This document shows positions 48,201 through 56,663 of a stretch of 64,000 nt of DNA, one piece after another. The stretch comes from JASJBU01 sp963797085 (GTDB taxonomy: Bacteria > Pseudomonadota > Gammaproteobacteria > Chromatiales > Chromatiaceae), in assembly GCA_963797085.1 (NCBI GenBank), contig CAWCOA010000024.1, positions 345,331-409,330 of the forward strand, read 5' to 3'. The first letter of the stretch is position 1, and each line of letters begins with the position of its first letter. A program made the translations under genes and the position numbers. Under the pieces are notes generated by a model that worked only from the letters and a program-made list of their open reading frames with translations, had not been told where the DNA came from and did not search any database.

Positions 48201-49808
48201 TCGTAGACTTCCGAGACCTGGACAGTGACAACGACGGCGTCTACGACGTCATCGAGGCCCAGGGTGACGATGCGGACGGCGACGGCCGGTTGGGCAGCGC
48301 CCCGCAGACGGTGGATGCGAATGGAGTCGCCGGTGGCGGCTTGCTGACAGCCGTGGATACCGACGGCGATGGGGTGCAGGACCAACGCGATCTGGACAGC
48401 GACAACGACGGTATCCCGGACGTGCTTGAAGCGGGCGGCAGCGATCTGGAAGGGGACGGCATACTCGGTGCCGGTACACCGACGGTAGATGCCGACGGCG
48501 TGCCGACCGGCGGTGGCCTGAGCCCGGTGGATACGGACGGCGACGGCGCAGTGGACCCACTGGATCTGGATGCGGATGGCGACGGTGTCTCCGACCTGCT
48601 GGAGGCTGGCGGCACGGATAGTGACACCGACGGCTTGGTGGATGGTTTCACCGATGCCGACGGCAATGGCTATGACGACCTGCTGGAGGTCACCCCGCTG
48701 CTGCCCCTGCCGGATACGGACGGAGACGGCATCCCAGACTATCGGGACAATGATGATACAGACAATGATGGGGTCACCGATGCTCTGGACCTGGACGATG
48801 ACAACGATGGCATCCCGGACAGCCTGGAAGGGGATGGCGTAGTTGACACCGATTGCTGATGGGGTGCCAGACAGCCTGGACCTGGACAGCGACAACGATG
48901 GCCTGTACGACCTGGACGAGTCCGGGGCGGACAGCCTGAGCAGCCTGACTGCGTTGGATGCGGATCACGATGGACAGATCGATGCCACGATCGATGTGGG
49001 CAGCAACGGTCTGGCGGATCTGCTGGAGACCAGTGCGGACAGCGGCGTGATCGCCTATGTGCTGCGGGATACGGACAGTGACGGAGTCTACGACTTCCGG
49101 GATCTGGATAGTGACAATGACGGCATCCCGGACGTCACCGAGGCCGGCGGCAGCGATCCGGACGGGGATGGGATCCTCGGCAGCGGCCTACCCAGTGTGA
49201 ATTCCCAGGGTCTGGCGGCAGGCGCTGGACTGACCGCGGGTGATCTCGATAGGGATGGTGTCAGCGATCAGCTGGATCTGGATACCGATAACGATGGCAT
49301 CCCGGATGTCACCGAAGCCGGCGGCAGCGATCCGGATGGTGATGGCATTACCGGTACCGGTACGCCGACCGTGGATGGTTCAGGAGTGCCGGTTAGTAGC
49401 GGATATCTGACACCACCGGATACGGATCGTGACGGCCTGACCGATAATCGCGATCTGGATGCGGACGGCGACAACATCTTTGATCTGCTGGAAGCGGGCG
49501 GCACAGATAGTGATGATGATGGTCAGGTGGATGGCTTCACTGACCTCAATGGCAATGGCCTCGATGACGGTCTGGAGGCCAATCCGCTGCCTCTGCCCGA
49601 TTCGGATGGTAACGGGGTGCCGGACTATCAGGATATGGAGCCGCTGTTGACAGGTCTGGAGGGTGTTGGCGGATGCACGATTGGCCGCTTGACCGCTGTT
49701 GATCCTGTGCTGCCGGTGTTGATCCTGATCTCCATCTTCTATCTGGGATTCGCTAGACAGCGTCGTTCAGCCCTTAGTGAGTTTCCGTCCAGAAAGGACG
49801 GAAACTAA
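42284..49808 (+). CDS. giant secreted Ig-like/thrombospondin-3 repeat protein with C-terminal sorting signal (one frameshift)
   Basis: Corrected for one inserted base (GATTGCTGATGG at about 48855; the duplicate copy has GATTCTGATGG) this is a ~2,507-residue protein. Parts in order: signal peptide (1-23, ending GVAQA); N-terminal domain to about 230; Gly-rich region to about 530; a DUF11-like domain; four ~98-residue Ig-like repeats; about 1,350 residues of Asp-rich DxDxDG repeats like calcium-binding thrombospondin type 3; then VGGCTIGR, a hydrophobic helix (DPVLPVLILISIFYLGF) and RQRR. That tripartite end with an invariant Cys matches JDVT-CTERM-type sorting signals. A CPBP protease gene lies 1.2 kb downstream. 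Role: probably a surface-anchored, Ca-stiffened adhesin or envelope protein (inference). The last residues come from a hairpin-array element. Confidence 0.85.
44393..45571 (+). repeat. four tandem ~294-bp Ig-like domain repeats
   Basis: Units begin at about 44393, 44690, 44984 and 45278 (periods 297, 294, 294). Each encodes TxPTVNxxTTxDTTPxxxGxFDSSDAAGGF, a Val-rich strand, LSNSGxDWSLxIPAGNxL, and TYxVxATAxDGxGNS. Units 2 and 3 are the most similar at the DNA level, pointing to recent unequal exchange between them. Confidence 0.85.
45626..49150 (+). repeat. two near-identical ~1.58-kb direct repeats inside the giant gene
   Basis: 45626-47202 and 47573-49150 match almost base for base with an offset of 1,947 bp (649 codons), becoming 1,948 after the extra G near 48855. 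I see only a few differences (for example GCATGATCACC versus GCGTGATCGCC, and CTGGCGGCACTGG versus CTGACTGCGTTGG). The segment between the copies (47203-47572) is unique. An offset that is a multiple of three keeps the protein in frame. Confidence 0.9.
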
Positions 49809-49934
49809 TCTGGCACAGGGACGTGCCAGCATTTTCAAAGGCAATAAGCCTTTGAAAATGAAGGAATCGGAAAAGCGCATTTTTCGATTTCGTTCCATAA
49901 ACAGCCCAGGGAGGGGTGTATATGGACTCTAACT
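49790..49934 (-). repeat. five-hairpin dispersed element, copy 3 (inverted, partly decayed)
   Basis: The reverse complement is colinear with the copies at 15481 and 30483. H5 is perfect here (AGTTTCCGTCC-AGAAA-GGACGGAAACT). H4 has the C-G form (CTGGCAC/GTGCCAG). H3 is intact (CATTTTCAAAGGC/GCCTTTGAAAATG). H1 has lost about 10 bases of pairing (CAGCCCAGGGAGGGGTGTATATGG). The element starts inside the last codons of the giant gene (GAG TTT CCG TCC AGA AAG GAC GGA AAC TAA) and ends 14 bases before the OmpA-family start. Confidence 0.88.
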
Positions 49935-49948
49935 AGTGAGAATGCATT

Positions 49949-51025
49949 ATGAAAAAATCAGTCAACAGCCTTTATGCAGCCTTGACCACGCTCGCCCTGG
50001 TTCATCCCAGCCTGTCAGCAGCAGAAGAGGGGTGGGAGTCCCAATGGTATGGCGGAGTGGGCCTGGGGATCTCCCGTCTGAATCCGGATAGTAACGGTAC
50101 CATCTACGAGGTTGAGGATGACTCCAGTGGTGGGTACAAACTTACCCTGGGCTATGACTGGTCAGAAAAGATCTCCGTGGAGGGCTACTATGCCGATCTG
50201 GGTGAGGCGGAAATGTCTCCCTGGGGTAAAGTGGAATATCAGGACCTGGGTGTTTCCGGTCTCTACCACTTCTACCAGCAAGGGTTGCCTCACCGAGGCC
50301 TGGAGGCCTTCGCCAAGGTTGGCTTCGGCTATATGAATAATGAATCGGACCTCAACTACGAGCGGGTCAACGATACTCATCTGATGTTCGGCCTGGGGGC
50401 GGGCTATGGCTTAGATAACGGCTTGATGCTGCGCGCCGATCTTGATCTATTCGACAGTGACTCGCAGTTTTTTTCCATCAACCTGCTCAAGCGTTTCGGT
50501 GGATCCAAGCCAGCAGTGGAAAAACCGGCTGATGATGTTGAACCCAAGGTGGAGGAACAGCCACCGGTTGAAACCCAGATAGCAGCGATCACTTTTTCAG
50601 ATAGTGATGCCGATGGCGTGCAGGATGACCAGGATGACTGTCCAGAAACCCTTGCCGGAGCCAAGGTGGAGCAGAACGGCTGCGCTTCGACCCTGATCCT
50701 GCAGGACGTCGTTTTTGAACATGACAGTAATCTTCTCACGGCCGATTCCAAGATGATTCTGGATAACCTGGCCAGTCAGTTGATCTCCCAGAAGATGCAA
50801 CGGCGGATTCAGGTCGTGGGTCATACGGATGCTGCAGGCCCTGCTGCCTATAATCAGAAGCTGTCGAAAAAACGGGCTGAAGCAGTACAAGACTATCTGG
50901 TCAGCCAAGGTGTGGGTGGGGCAATACTCTCTGCAGTTGGCAGGGGGGAGTCACAGCCCATTGCTGACAACACAACAGATGCAGGACGGGCTGAAAATCG
51001 GCGGGTAGAGCTGCACTGGGAATAA
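49949..51025 (+). CDS. OmpA-family outer-membrane protein with TSP3 linker
   Basis: A 358-residue protein. It has a signal peptide (1-24, ending SLSA), an eight-strand OmpA-like barrel (WYGGVGLGISRL ... FFSINLLKRFGG, to about 185), a Pro/Glu linker, one thrombospondin-3 unit (DSDADGVQDDQDDCPET) with NGC, and a C-terminal peptidoglycan-binding OmpA domain (VVGHTDAAGPAAYNQKLSKKRAEAV, GRGESQPIADN, NRRVELHWE). It would tether the outer membrane to peptidoglycan. It lies between the giant TSP3 protein gene and the sorting-protease candidate, 27 bases upstream of the latter, so probably co-transcribed with it. Confidence 0.9.
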   Translation: MKKSVNSLYAALTTLALVHPSLSAAEEGWESQWYGGVGLGISRLNPDSNGTIYEVEDDSSGGYKLTLGYDWSEKISVEGYYADLGEAEMSPWGKVEYQDLGVSGLYHFYQQGLPHRGLEAFAKVGFGYMNNESDLNYERVNDTHLMFGLGAGYGLDNGLMLRADLDLFDSDSQFFSINLLKRFGGSKPAVEKPADDVEPKVEEQPPVETQIAAITFSDSDADGVQDDQDDCPETLAGAKVEQNGCASTLILQDVVFEHDSNLLTADSKMILDNLASQLISQKMQRRIQVVGHTDAAGPAAYNQKLSKKRAEAVQDYLVSQGVGGAILSAVGRGESQPIADNTTDAGRAENRRVELHWE

Positions 51026-51052
51026 TCCATCGCTGATGGTGTCAGTTCCCCT

Positions 51053-51550
51053 ATGAATGCTAAGGATGGCGACTGGCCAACGAAACAACGGACCGATGGA
51101 GTTCCGGGACTGCTCCTCAGGCTTCTGCGGGACAGGGTTTTTCTGCTGGCCCTGCTGGCGGGTCCGCTGGTGTGGGTGTCGATCTGGCTGATGGATTGGA
51201 TGCCGGATCAGCAACAGGCCATAACGCCTGACTTGCAGAAGCTGATCATGCTCGGGCTGGTCTATCCGATTCTGGAAGAAGTGACTTTTCGCGGTGCGCT
51301 GCAGTCATGGATGCTGCACTTTACTCAGACCCGTAACAGATATCTTGGCCTGACGCTTGCCAATCTCCTGACCAGCAGCCTGTTCGCTGCGTTCCACCTG
51401 CTGTCCCACACTCCGCTCTGGGCCTTGTTGGTGTTTGCACCCTCACTGATCTTTGGCGAGTTGCGTGACCGTTACCATTCCATTCAGCCGTCCATTCTGC
51501 TCCACTGCTTCTATAATCTGGGTTTATACCTGCTGATGATTTACGGGTAG
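51053..51550 (+). CDS. CPBP-family glutamic intramembrane protease (JDVT-CTERM sorting enzyme, MrtJ-like)
   Basis: A 165-residue polytopic protein with the three motifs of the CPBP/Rce1 family: E75-E76-x3-R80 (LEEVTFRG), F111-x3-H115 (FAAFH) and H151-x3-N155 (HCFYN). About four membrane segments are visible. Short CPBP proteins of this size encoded next to a protein with a Cys-containing C-terminal signal are the predicted sorting enzymes of the JDVT-CTERM system (MrtJ), from published comparative work on myxosortase-like proteases. The giant protein 1.2 kb upstream ends in just such a signal. Alternative: a generic CPBP protease unrelated to sorting. The pairing and size make MrtJ the better call. 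Confidence 0.75.
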   Translation: MNAKDGDWPTKQRTDGVPGLLLRLLRDRVFLLALLAGPLVWVSIWLMDWMPDQQQAITPDLQKLIMLGLVYPILEEVTFRGALQSWMLHFTQTRNRYLGLTLANLLTSSLFAAFHLLSHTPLWALLVFAPSLIFGELRDRYHSIQPSILLHCFYNLGLYLLMIYG

Positions 51551-51682
51551 GCGGATCATCCGGATCAGCAAAGCCCACATCCTCGTGCGTATCCGCTACT
51601 ATCGGTTCATTGAATCTGCACAGAGCCGGGCCTCGTAGAGGCAATGAGTTTCAAAAAGCTATCAGAATAAGGATTACACCTC

Positions 51683-53827
51683 ATGAACCAACGTAAATGG
51701 TTACTGCTGATTATTCTCGTGTTGTTTGTCGCAGCCTTTTTCTATTTCGACCTGGGCCGCTTTCTGACCTTTGAATATCTCAAGTCGCAGCGTGATCAAT
51801 TGATTAGCTGGCGGCAGGCGGAGCCGTTACTGGCGACAGTGCTGTTTTTTGTGGTTTATGTACTCGTCACCGCGCTCTCGTTGCCGGGTGCAGCGATCAT
51901 GACACTGGGGATAGGTGCGGTTTTCGGGTTGGCTTGGGGGCTGGTGCTGGTCTCCTTCGCTTCCACCATCGGCGCCACCCTGGCCTTTATGATCGCCCGC
52001 TTCATGCTGCGTGATTTTGTTCAGGACCGCTACGGTGAGCGCCTGAAGTCGATCAATCAGGGAATAGAGAAGGATGGCGCCTTCTATCTCTTTACCCTGC
52101 GGCTGGTACCAATTTTTCCTTTCTTTATCATCAATCTGGTGATGGGCCTGACGCCCATTAAAACGTTCACCTTTTACTGGGTGAGCCAGGTCGGCATGCT
52201 GGCAGGCACTCTGGTCTATGTGAATGCGGGTACCCAGTTGGCGCAGCTTGACTCCGCTGCCGGCATTCTCTCGCCAGCCCTGCTGGGCTCATTTGTCCTG
52301 TTGGGCATATTTCCGCTCATTGCGAAATGGATCGTCGGCATCATCAAGCGCCGCCAGGCCTTGCGGGCCTGGAAACGTCCGGACCAGTTTGACCGTAACC
52401 TGATAGTGATCGGTGCCGGTTCAGGCGGTCTGGTGGCATCGTTGATTGCTGCAGCGGTGAAGGCCAAGGTCACCTTGATCGAAAAACACAAGATGGGCGG
52501 CGACTGTCTCAATACCGGCTGTGTGCCTTCCAAGGCACTGATTCGTTCATCCCGATTGCTGGCTCAGACTCGCCGAGCGGAGGAGTGGGGCTTCGATAAG
52601 ATCGACGTGCAATATGATTTTTCTAAGGTCATGGAACGGGTGCAACGAGTCATCAAAGAAGTAGAGCCGCACGACTCGGTGGAGCGCTATACGGGACTGG
52701 GGGTTGAGGTGATTGAAGCCGAGGCGCGCATTACTTCGCCCTACACGGTGAAGGTCGATGGCCGAGAGCTGACCACACGAGGCATCGTTGTCGCCACCGG
52801 TGCTCAACCTTCTGCACCGCCCATTCCCGGTCTCGACAAGATCGACTATCTGACCTCTGACACGATCTGGCAAATCCGCGAGTTACCACCGCGTTTGCTG
52901 GTCTTGGGCGGTGGCCCGATTGGTTGTGAGCTGTCTCAGGCTTTTGCGCGATTTGGCAGTCAGGTCACGATCGTCGTCAGAGGCCCGAGGCTGATGAGGC
53001 GGGAGGATGAGGATGTCTCCAGTCTGGTCATGGAGCGTTTCAGGGAGGAGGGCATCGACCTGCTACTGAGTCATCGTGCCATGGAGTTCAGCGAAGAACA
53101 TGGAGAAAAGCGCCTGATCTGTGACAAGGACGGCGAGCAGGTAGTGGTGCCTTTTGATCAAGTGCTGGTTGCCGTCGGGCGTCGCGCCAACACCCAGGGT
53201 TTTGGCTTGGAGGAGTTGGATGTGTCGCTGAATGCCAATGGTACCATCCAGACCAATGAGTATCTGCAGACCAGTATCCCGACCATCTTTGCCTGTGGCG
53301 ATGTGGCCGGACCCTATCAGTTTACCCATGTCGCTGGTCATCAGGCCTGGTATGCGGCGGTGAATTCACTGTTTGGCAGCTTTAGAAAATTCAAGGTGGA
53401 TTATTCTGTCATCCCTTTTGCGACCTTTACCGATCCGGAGGTGGCCAGGGTTGGACTGAGCGAACAGGAGGCTGCGCAGCAGGGCATTGCCTATGAGGTG
53501 ACAAAGTTTGATCTTGCCGAACTCGACCGGGCGATTGCGGAAGGCGAGGCGCATGGCATGGTGAAGGTGCTGACGGTTCCCGGCAGGGATAAGGTTATCG
53601 GTGCCACCATCGTCGGCGAGAATGCCGGCGAGCTGATAGGTGAGTTCACCGCCGCCATGAAACACGGATTCGGCCTCAATAAGATCCTCGGCACCATTCA
53701 TATCTACCCAACCCTGTTCGAGGCGAATAAATATGCCGCCGGGTGTCTGGAAAAGGGCCCATGCGCCGCAGCAGCTGTTGCACTGGGTGGAGCGTTTACA
53801 CACCTGGTTACGCGGGTAACCAATTGA
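51683..53827 (+). CDS. VTT/TVP38 membrane domain fused to a mercuric-reductase-like flavoprotein
   Basis: A 714-residue fusion. Residues 1-220 are a DedA/TVP38 (VTT) membrane domain with PGAAIMTLGIGAVFGLAWG and LRLVPIFPFFIINLVMGL. From about 235 a pyridine-nucleotide disulfide oxidoreductase follows: FAD loop VIGAGSGGLVAS, redox GDCLNTGCVPSKAL, NAD loop VLGGGPIGCELSQAFARFG, FACGDVAGP, and C-terminal GTIHIYPTLFEANKYAAG in place of the lipoamide-dehydrogenase His-Glu motif. The fusion places a disulfide reductase at the inner membrane. It lacks the Cys pair at the C-terminus of true MerA, so mercury reduction is not supported. Substrate unknown. The gene is single. Confidence 0.86.
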   Translation: MNQRKWLLLIILVLFVAAFFYFDLGRFLTFEYLKSQRDQLISWRQAEPLLATVLFFVVYVLVTALSLPGAAIMTLGIGAVFGLAWGLVLVSFASTIGATLAFMIARFMLRDFVQDRYGERLKSINQGIEKDGAFYLFTLRLVPIFPFFIINLVMGLTPIKTFTFYWVSQVGMLAGTLVYVNAGTQLAQLDSAAGILSPALLGSFVLLGIFPLIAKWIVGIIKRRQALRAWKRPDQFDRNLIVIGAGSGGLVASLIAAAVKAKVTLIEKHKMGGDCLNTGCVPSKALIRSSRLLAQTRRAEEWGFDKIDVQYDFSKVMERVQRVIKEVEPHDSVERYTGLGVEVIEAEARITSPYTVKVDGRELTTRGIVVATGAQPSAPPIPGLDKIDYLTSDTIWQIRELPPRLLVLGGGPIGCELSQAFARFGSQVTIVVRGPRLMRREDEDVSSLVMERFREEGIDLLLSHRAMEFSEEHGEKRLICDKDGEQVVVPFDQVLVAVGRRANTQGFGLEELDVSLNANGTIQTNEYLQTSIPTIFACGDVAGPYQFTHVAGHQAWYAAVNSLFGSFRKFKVDYSVIPFATFTDPEVARVGLSEQEAAQQGIAYEVTKFDLAELDRAIAEGEAHGMVKVLTVPGRDKVIGATIVGENAGELIGEFTAAMKHGFGLNKILGTIHIYPTLFEANKYAAGCLEKGPCAAAAVALGGAFTHLVTRVTN

Positions 53828-53903
53828 CACTTTCCCCTCCGGCGATATGTGATATTCTGACGAAAAGGAATCAGTAGTACTAATCGTTGATAGAGGTAAT
53901 TCC

Positions 53904-54605
53904 ATGTTGTTTTATCGGGCGCTTCTTGTCTTGTTGTTACTCATTGCAATCCCTTGCCAGGCCGAGGAAATGGCGTGGCAGGGGGCACTCCAGGACGGTA
54001 GCCAGATCGCCATCGACCCCATCACCAACAAGGTGACGCGAGGTTGGCAGGGGGAAACGAGTCAGCTTTGGGATGGCGTGCATCAGCTGGATAATGGTGC
54101 GGTGATCATCGTCCGCAACGGCATCGTGGTCAAGGATCAGGCGATCCTCAACATCCAGCAGGAGCAGGAGACGAAACAGCTAGAGGAAGCCTGTGTGTTG
54201 CTGGTGCGCAAGGTTTGTGGGCCGCGTGATGAGTGTACTGGCCACCCGGCATGCGATCCCGCCAGGCAACTGCTTACCCTGGAGCAGGAGGAGGTTCGCG
54301 ACAGCTGGTCAAATGTTACGCCGGAAAGCTCCAAACAATGTATGGAAGCGATGCATGACGAGACCTTTTTCAAGGTCTGCAGGAAACGCAATGCAGGCGA
54401 GCCGCTTTCATCCTGTGAAAATCTGCAGCGCCGGGTCTGTGGCGAAACCAACCAGTGCGTCAGTTCGGACGCCTGCAATGTGGCCGGGCAACTACTCAAG
54501 ATGGAGGTGGAAGACCGCTATGCCGCACCAGGAGATTTCGCCTACGCCAGTAAGCAGTGCAGTGATGTGCTGAACGATACCGGCTTCTTCCGGCCCTGCA
54601 AGTAG
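53904..54605 (+). CDS. secreted protein with two Cys-rich repeats
   Basis: A 233-residue exported protein (signal peptide MLFYRALLVLLLLIAIPCQA). After a small N-terminal beta region (WQGALQDGSQIAIDP...) come two ~65-residue repeats, each with LxxxVCGxxxxC, a second Cys pair, A(R/G)QLLxxE, then SKQCxxxxxDxxFFxxC. The regular spacing of about 6 Cys per unit suggests disulfide-bonded periplasmic domains. I do not recognise a named family. The gene is 76 bases after the VTT-flavoprotein, which could act in thiol chemistry on the other side of the membrane, but that link is speculative. Confidence 0.7.
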   Translation: MLFYRALLVLLLLIAIPCQAEEMAWQGALQDGSQIAIDPITNKVTRGWQGETSQLWDGVHQLDNGAVIIVRNGIVVKDQAILNIQQEQETKQLEEACVLLVRKVCGPRDECTGHPACDPARQLLTLEQEEVRDSWSNVTPESSKQCMEAMHDETFFKVCRKRNAGEPLSSCENLQRRVCGETNQCVSSDACNVAGQLLKMEVEDRYAAPGDFAYASKQCSDVLNDTGFFRPCK

Positions 54606-55182
54606 TTTTATCAGAGGTTTAAGCGGCACTTGGTCAATGTCGAGTCTACATTCTGGGCGATTTCAATAAAACGTTATTACTTGAAAGAACCCACAGATAA
54701 AGACAGGACCTTATTCATTGTGACTAAGTGACGGTTATCTGCTGAAAGTCGTTACTCCAGGGAGTGTGAGTGGCGGCATTCCCCCTTTGTTCTTATCAAT
54801 CATTACATTCCTCAGAAATGGGATGTCTTGACTCATTGTTAGTATCTACAGTCATGATCAGAATAGACTGCAGTCGGCCAGGAGCGGACGATTACGGGAA
54901 AGGACAACATCGACTGGTTAACGCACATTGCTGTCATTCAAGGAACCGATTCAATAGGCAGGGTCTACCCTAGAGCGGAACTTGCTCGCGATCTCTGGAA
55001 CTTGAAAAATGAGGAATTTGTTCATTCGATATTTAGGACCGCATAGCGCACATACCGGACATCGATGTAGTTTACTTGGTAGACGGAAATCAAACCCATT
55101 GTGGTCATTCGATCACTGACGCCTTGAACGACAGCTATCCGAGGTGGAGCCGCCGTAAGAACGCTGCTGTATTCACCAGGAT
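54606..55182. other. 577-base region without a gene, start of the accessory segment
   Basis: No credible reading frame. Two degenerate motifs, TGCTGTCATTCAA near 54929 and TGTGGTCATTCGAT near 55101, resemble a family of AGCGGTCATT-like motifs clustered at 62.1-63.0 kb. The missing 5' half of the antiporter pseudogene should lie here but is not recognisable. Confidence 0.4.
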
Positions 55183-55800
55183 GTGGATTCTATAGAGACG
55201 CCAGAAAATGGCCGATGGGATCGCCATCTTGGTGTGCAGATGCTCCTGGTCTTGGGTGGGTTGGTTCTCCTCGTGCTCGGTGCCAATTGGCTAGTGGAGG
55301 CCGCGGTGAATTTTGCTAAATACTTGGGCATAAGCGAGCTGCTGATTGGCCTAACCATAGTCGCAGCGGGTACGTCGTTGCCGGAGCTGGCCACATCGCT
55401 TCTGGCGGCGATCCGTGGTAATCGCGACATTGCCGTAGGTAACGTGGTCGGTAGCAACATGTTCAACATCCTCGGGGTGCTGGGTATCTCTGCAGCGATT
55501 GCATCAGCCGAGCTGACGGTCGCTCCCCAATTGCTGGCTGTAGACATGCCTTTCATGGCTGCAGTCGCCTTCGCATGTTTGCCGATCTTCTTTACCGACA
55601 ACATGATCGTCCGGTGGGTAGGTGGTCTGTTCCTCGCCTATTAATTGCTCTATACGGCTTATCTCATTCTACTGGCCAGTCAGCATGCAGCCCTGAGCAA
55701 TTACTACACTGTCTTGGGACTCTTCGTCATACCGCTCACAATGCTCACCATGATCATCTTGGCAGTGCGGCATTGGCGTGCAATGTTGAACCGCAGGTGA
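55183..55800 (+). pseudogene. calcium/sodium antiporter remnant (C-terminal half with nonsense codon)
   Basis: The frame encodes the second half of a CaCA-family antiporter (YrbG/CaxA type): GANWLVEAAVNFAKYLGISELLIGLTIVAAGTSLPELATSLLAA and GNVVGSNMFNILGVLGI are the alpha-2 repeat. The first half with alpha-1 is missing. A TAA at 55642-55644 replaces an expected Tyr codon; beyond it the same frame continues (LLYTAYLILLASQHAAL ... VRHWRAMLNRR) to TGA at 55798. Truncation plus an in-frame stop marks a true pseudogene rather than an indel artefact. Confidence 0.82.
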
Positions 55801-56039
55801 TAGCGCTTTTATTAGTGAATCGATATTCGTTCTGGTGCTCGCATATCGTTAACGAACGACCAAATTATTTGCCATCGACACTGAGCCATCTTTCCGATCG
55901 CATTTGCCGGACGGCAATTCGTATTCAAATTTGAGTTCACCAGACGGGGGAATCGGGAATTGCACGTGATTTCACGACCCAGGTTCAATTACTGTAAGCT
56001 GCTTACGAATAAATTCCGTATTTTTTGAGGAGTCGACCC

Positions 56040-56526
56040 GTGAGTTCTACGAAATTCAGTGCCGTCACTAGCATTCTGCTTGGCGTAGCAGCGATCATTC
56101 TCCCTTACTTTTTCGGAACCTTTGCGGTGATGATGCTCGGTGGCGTGATGCTGGCCAGCGGCATCGTGGCACTGCTCTACGTCAATGCCGCACGTAAGGA
56201 GGGAATCCCCGTCAGCGTTTTCGCCCCCTGGGTACAGGTGATCGCCGGTGTAGTTATTCTGATCTGGCCGGGACTGGCCTTATGGATAGTGGCTGTCATT
56301 CTTGGAGGTGGTCTTATCCTCAGCGGCATCACCGGCCTGGCGGCTCTGCGCGAATCGGGGTTAGTCAACCCACCCGTGCTTCGCAAAATTGAGCTATGGT
56401 CAAGCATCAGTACTTGGCGCGCTGCTAATCGTTTTGGGAGGCGCAGGCTCCGCCATTCTGCTCGGGGTAGTCCTCGGAGTCGCCTTGATCAGTACCGGCC
56501 TTCAACAGTGGCGTTTGGCTAGTTGA
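56040..56526 (+). CDS. HdeD-family/DUF308 membrane protein (one frameshift)
   Basis: Removing one base near 56391 gives a 161-residue protein with six hydrophobic segments in three DUF308 units: ILLGVAAIILPYFFGTFAVMMLGGVMLASG, VQVIAGVVILIWPGLALWIVAVILGG and VLGALLIVLGGAGSAILLGVVLGVALISTG. HdeD relatives are inner-membrane proteins linked to acid resistance in E. coli, with unclear roles elsewhere. GTG 56040 follows GAGGAG at a good distance. The shift lies after a short A run, so a read error is plausible. Confidence 0.76.
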
Positions 56527-56663
56527 AATCTCCGAAGGTATATCCAAATTTTCAATCAAGCTGAATGTCTTCCTTTGACAAACGCATTGCAAAGGATTCT
56601 ATCAGCTCCCAATCGCAGCTTGAATAAGAATTCACCAGGGTCAGGTCGGTGATAAATGCGATC

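Noticed and set aside
45536..48895. A 1,119-codon open frame antisense to the giant gene
   Set aside because: It arises because Asp-rich GAC/GAT codons of the TSP3 repeats have no stop in that complementary frame. It has no family pattern, consists of Ile/Val/Arg/Gln repeats and mirrors the duplication exactly.
45586..49650. CRISPR-like or satellite repeat array
   Set aside because: Repeats are protein-coding, of irregular spacing, with DxDxDG codons; there are no constant repeats separated by unique spacers.
51683..53827. Mercuric reductase (merA)
   Set aside because: The oxidoreductase half is MerA-like but lacks the C-terminal vicinal Cys pair and MerA heavy-metal domain, and no mer genes are nearby.
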